From the NCBI GenBank assembly GCA_005878665.1, contig VBLR01000133.1:1-8184 (forward strand): a stretch of DNA of 8,184 nucleotides, given 5' to 3'. Positions 6,135 to 8,184 of this stretch are shown piece by piece. Made by a program: the position numbers and the translations under genes. Source of the stretch: Methanobacteriota archaeon (GTDB lineage: Archaea; Thermoplasmatota; Thermoplasmata; RBG-16-68-12). Under the pieces are notes generated by a model that was given only the letters and a program-made list of their open reading frames with translations, made no database searches and had not been told where the DNA came from. How positions within the stretch are numbered: position 1 is the stretch's first letter; every line of letters starts with the position of its first letter.

Positions 6135-6712
6135 TGGCTAACCAGCGCGGGTTCACCCTGATCGAGATCCTCGTGTCGCTGGCGATCTTCGCTGTGGTGG
6201 TCATCGGCGCGCTGGGGGTGTTGGGCGCAGCAGGGTCCGGCGGGTTTCTGTCAGGGTTTACGACCGGGTTTACCACCACCCGCGCCGCCCGCGACATCAC
6301 GGCGGCCTCGGTGTATCTCCAGGCGTTTCAAGAGCACGCCGCCAACCAGGCGGCCAGCCAGGGGGACGCTTCGATCAACCCCGGCGCCTACTGCGCGGGC
6401 ACGGGGTGCGGGTCGCCCAACCTGTCATCGGCAGGTTTGGGGACATATCCGCTGCCGTCATGCAACGTCACCGCCGAATGCCCCCAGCCGTATCAACTGA
6501 ACCAGTGGAGGATCGACGTCACCATCCAGCGGTGGTACCCGTGCTTCAACACGAGCGTCACTCCGCCCGCATTTGTGAAGTACAGCACGGACCCGGGGTC
6601 GGGTTGCACCGTCGACACCACCAAAGAGTACCTGGTGCGGCTGCATTCCACACTCACCTGGCAGTATCGTGGGGTGACCCGGACGCTGGACGTGGACCGG
6701 TATCTCCCATGA
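6131..6712 (+). CDS. PilV-like minor prepilin, cysteine-rich
   Basis: A 193-residue prepilin with a very short leader (MMANQRG), cleavage after Gly7, then FTLIEILVSLAIFAVVVIGA, the mature helix with Glu5. This resembles the PilV/GspI type of minor pilin. The ATG at 6131 overlaps the upstream TGA (ATGA); the next codon, ATG at 6134, is an equally possible start and changes only one leader residue. Just after the helix is a threefold 12-base repeat encoding GFLS, GFTT and GFTT. The globular domain has six cysteines (C88, C93, C111, C117, C138, C159), enough for three disulfides. The C-terminal strands (YLVRLHSTLTWQYRG) look pilin-like, but I cannot assign a precise subfamily. The stop overlaps the PilW-like start in ATGA. 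Confidence 0.87.
   Translation: MMANQRGFTLIEILVSLAIFAVVVIGALGVLGAAGSGGFLSGFTTGFTTTRAARDITAASVYLQAFQEHAANQAASQGDASINPGAYCAGTGCGSPNLSSAGLGTYPLPSCNVTAECPQPYQLNQWRIDVTIQRWYPCFNTSVTPPAFVKYSTDPGSGCTVDTTKEYLVRLHSTLTWQYRGVTRTLDVDRYLP
6242..6277 (+). repeat. Twelve-base in-frame tandem repeat in the PilV-like gene
   Basis: Three 12-base units: GGGTTTCTGTCA (diverged), GGGTTTACGACC and GGGTTTACCACC. They encode GFLS, GFTT and GFTT (residues 38-49) at the junction between the N-terminal helix and the globular domain. The last two units differ at one base, which suggests a recent local duplication. Confidence 0.7.
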
Positions 6713-7428
6713 GGCCATACAGCGGTCGAGGCCTCAGGGATCAACGCGGCGTCACGCTGATCGAACTCCTGGTGGCGCTCGCGGTGTTCTCGCTGTTTGT
6801 CCTCATGATTGATGCCATCTTCAGCGGCGCCCGGACCAATGCGCGCAAGACGGAAATTGCGGCCGATGTCCAGCAGAACGCCCGCGTCGCCGTGGACCGG
6901 ATCCTTCGCGAACTCCACGAGACGAACATCAACCTGGTGCTGGTCGACAACACGATCCCGGGCGCCAGCCAGATTGCCTTCAAATCGGCCCGCCTGGCGG
7001 AAGACCTCTCGATCTTCTGCTTGTACACGCGCATCAATGCGGGCCTGGGCTACGACGCCCGGTGCTTCACGTTCTCGGGCGGTAACGTGGCGGCCCCGAA
7101 CCCGACGTATACCAGTCCAGAGCCCATTTCCCCCCGGGGGACGTACACGCCCATCTGGCAGCGCTCCGTCAGCTACTGTGTCGCCGGGGCCGCAGGGGCC
7201 TACGATTTGCTGCGGGTGGTCGGCGACTTGTCGCAGCCGGATTCTGCGCTCACCATGCCGCCCTGCAGCGGCGACACGGTGGCGTCGATGATTCAAAGCT
7301 TTGACGTGTCCGTCGGCGGCAGTGTTGTGACCGTGACCCTGAAGGCCAAAGGGAGTGAGAAGGTGCAGGGCCGGGATATTCCTGCGCAGGAAGTCCTCCT
7401 TCCCGGCCAGTCGCTGACACGCAACTGA
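6709..7428 (+). CDS. PilW-like minor prepilin
   Basis: A 239-residue prepilin. The leader MRPYSGRGLRDQRG is basic, with cleavage expected after Gly14. The mature N-terminus VTLIELLVALAVFSLF has Glu5 and the hydrophobic helix. The segment after it (NARKTEIAADVQQNARVAVD, residues 44-63, then RILRELH) is characteristic of PilW/GspJ proteins, where a Gln-Asn-Ala-Arg motif precedes an amphipathic helix. Four cysteines (C104, C119, C157, C186) are in the globular part. The ATG at 6709 overlaps the previous stop in ATGA, and the order after the PilV-like gene fits the pilV-pilW-pilX arrangement. PilW-type minor pilins help prime pilus assembly and form part of the tip complex. A 20-base hairpin directly follows the stop codon. 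Confidence 0.88.
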   Translation: MRPYSGRGLRDQRGVTLIELLVALAVFSLFVLMIDAIFSGARTNARKTEIAADVQQNARVAVDRILRELHETNINLVLVDNTIPGASQIAFKSARLAEDLSIFCLYTRINAGLGYDARCFTFSGGNVAAPNPTYTSPEPISPRGTYTPIWQRSVSYCVAGAAGAYDLLRVVGDLSQPDSALTMPPCSGDTVASMIQSFDVSVGGSVVTVTLKAKGSEKVQGRDIPAQEVLLPGQSLTRN

Positions 7429-7448
7429 CCTTGCCCTGCCGGGCAAGG
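7429..7448 (+). other. Perfect 8-bp hairpin right after the PilW-like stop
   Basis: CCTTGCCC (7429-7436), loop TGCC, GGGCAAGG (7441-7448) form a GC-rich perfect stem of 8 pairs starting at the base after the TGA. There is no T-run downstream, so it is not a standard intrinsic terminator, and the next gene starts only 29 bases later in the same direction. It may be a partial terminator, an mRNA stabiliser or a processing site that sets the level of the downstream gene. Confidence 0.6.
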
Positions 7449-7477
7449 AACCTGATCATGAACTGTTGGTGAGGAAG

Positions 7478-8184
7478 ATGCTGAGTCTCATGTGGAAACT
7501 CTTCGAGAAGTCGCGCTTCCGCGATCGCGGTGCTGCGCTGATCACCGTGCTGTTGTTTGTGGTGTTGATGTTCATCCTCATCACGGCGATGCTCTCCGTC
7601 ACGGGCAACGAAGTCGTGATCGCCGGTCTGCAGAAAGATGGCATGCGGGCGACCGAGTTGGCTCAGGCGGGGCTGCAAGAGGCCATCGCCCGAGTGATGA
7701 ATGGCCGGGCCTATATCACGGGATTTTGCAGCGCGCTCAGTCCGACCCCGGGATGCCAGGCGGGAACTCCAAACAGCGTCTACGTGACCGTCACCCAGGT
7801 GTACCCTGGAGCGAACGCGGCGTACCTGCAGATTGACGCGGTCGCCACCGGCATCGGCAGGGCGACGCGCCATCTGACGGCCCTCGTGCTGCAAGAAGTC
7901 ATCGCCTTCCCGCCCAACGTGACCTTTGCGGCCAGCGTCACCGAGCAGGGCAGCGCGGACATTTCGTGTGGTGATGCGTACTCCCAAACGTTTATCCGGT
8001 ACAAGAACCCCCCGAGCAACGGATGTGCGCCACCGCAGACCCTGTCGATCACGGGCTACCGGATCAGCAAAACAACCCCGGGGTCTGTTCCGCTATGCTA
8101 CAGTGCGCGCCCTTGGATGGTTGGCGCCAGTGTTAACTGTGGGAATGGAAAAAGCGACTTTGCCACGGCCAACGCCGGCAACGG
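7478..8184 (+). CDS. PilX-like minor pilin (PilX/GspK N-terminal type), 3' end outside the window
   Basis: An open frame of 235 codons runs off the right edge without a stop. The N-terminus is basic (MLSLMWKLFEKSRFRDRG) and is followed by AALITVLLFVVLMFILITAM, a single membrane helix like those of PilX and GspK proteins. These also start with a Gly-(Val/Ala)-Ala-Leu-Ile-Thr pattern and lack the Glu5 of other pilins. The ELAQAGLQEAIARV stretch (residues 60-73) matches the conserved Ala-rich segment after the PilX helix. Six cysteines are visible (C84, C93, C164, C183, C207, C221). The start at 7478 is preferred because GGTGAGGA lies just upstream; ATG 7490 is the alternative. This gene is separated from the PilW-like gene by 49 bases including the hairpin. 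The beta-rich extracellular part is unassigned, and the gene could be longer than typical PilX. Confidence 0.82.
   Translation, partial: MLSLMWKLFEKSRFRDRGAALITVLLFVVLMFILITAMLSVTGNEVVIAGLQKDGMRATELAQAGLQEAIARVMNGRAYITGFCSALSPTPGCQAGTPNSVYVTVTQVYPGANAAYLQIDAVATGIGRATRHLTALVLQEVIAFPPNVTFAASVTEQGSADISCGDAYSQTFIRYKNPPSNGCAPPQTLSITGYRISKTTPGSVPLCYSARPWMVGASVNCGNGKSDFATANAGN

Noticed and set aside
6493..7446. 317-codon minus-strand open frame opposite the PilV-like and PilW-like genes
   Set aside because: No motif, and it covers two genes with unambiguous prepilin signals.
1..8184. tRNA, rRNA, CRISPR arrays, insertion sequences, phage attachment sites and replication origins
   Set aside because: None was seen on reading; nearly all of the window is occupied by coding sequence and no longer repeats or integrase/transposase motifs appear.

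Overview
This is a GC-rich bacterial window, about two thirds G+C by eye, packed with genes all on the + strand. It holds eight protein-coding genes, two of them cut by the window edges. I see no rRNA, tRNA, CRISPR array, transposase or phage gene. The organism cannot be named from this sequence. The high GC, GTG starts, 4-base stop/start overlaps and gene content suit an uncultivated GC-rich environmental bacterium; that is inference.

Region 1 (1-5495) reads as one tightly coupled transcription unit. It runs: 3' end of a GT4-type glycosyltransferase, a MoxR-family AAA+ ATPase, a DUF58 membrane protein, a TgpA-like transglutaminase-domain membrane protein, and a type IV prepilin peptidase (PilD). 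Neighbours overlap by 4 bases (GTGA or ATGA), except DUF58/TgpA, which overlap by 25. MoxR, DUF58 and TgpA form a well-known but poorly understood conserved trio, thought to be a chaperone-like ATPase working with membrane proteins at the cell envelope. Here the trio is joined without a gap to the peptidase that processes type IV pilins.

Region 2 (5496-5630) is the only sizeable intergenic gap. It contains a sharp GC dip, a possible -10 box, a small inverted repeat and a good ribosome binding site, so it probably carries the promoter and leader of the next unit.

Region 3 (5631-8184) is a minor-pilin operon: a GspH/FimT-like, a PilV-like, a PilW-like and a PilX-like gene, the last running off the window. 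The order matches the minor pilin clusters (fimU-pilV-pilW-pilX) that prime type IV pilus assembly. The pilD product would cleave the three canonical prepilins made here. Several of these pilins are rich in cysteine.

The most unusual feature is at the moxR/DUF58 junction. Two arrays of four 8-base units in opposite orientation (1384-1415 and 1451-1482) flank the DUF58 start codon and encode the end of MoxR and the start of DUF58. Eight is not a multiple of three, so a change in copy number would shift reading frames. No clearly new multi-gene system is apparent; the other findings are local oddities.
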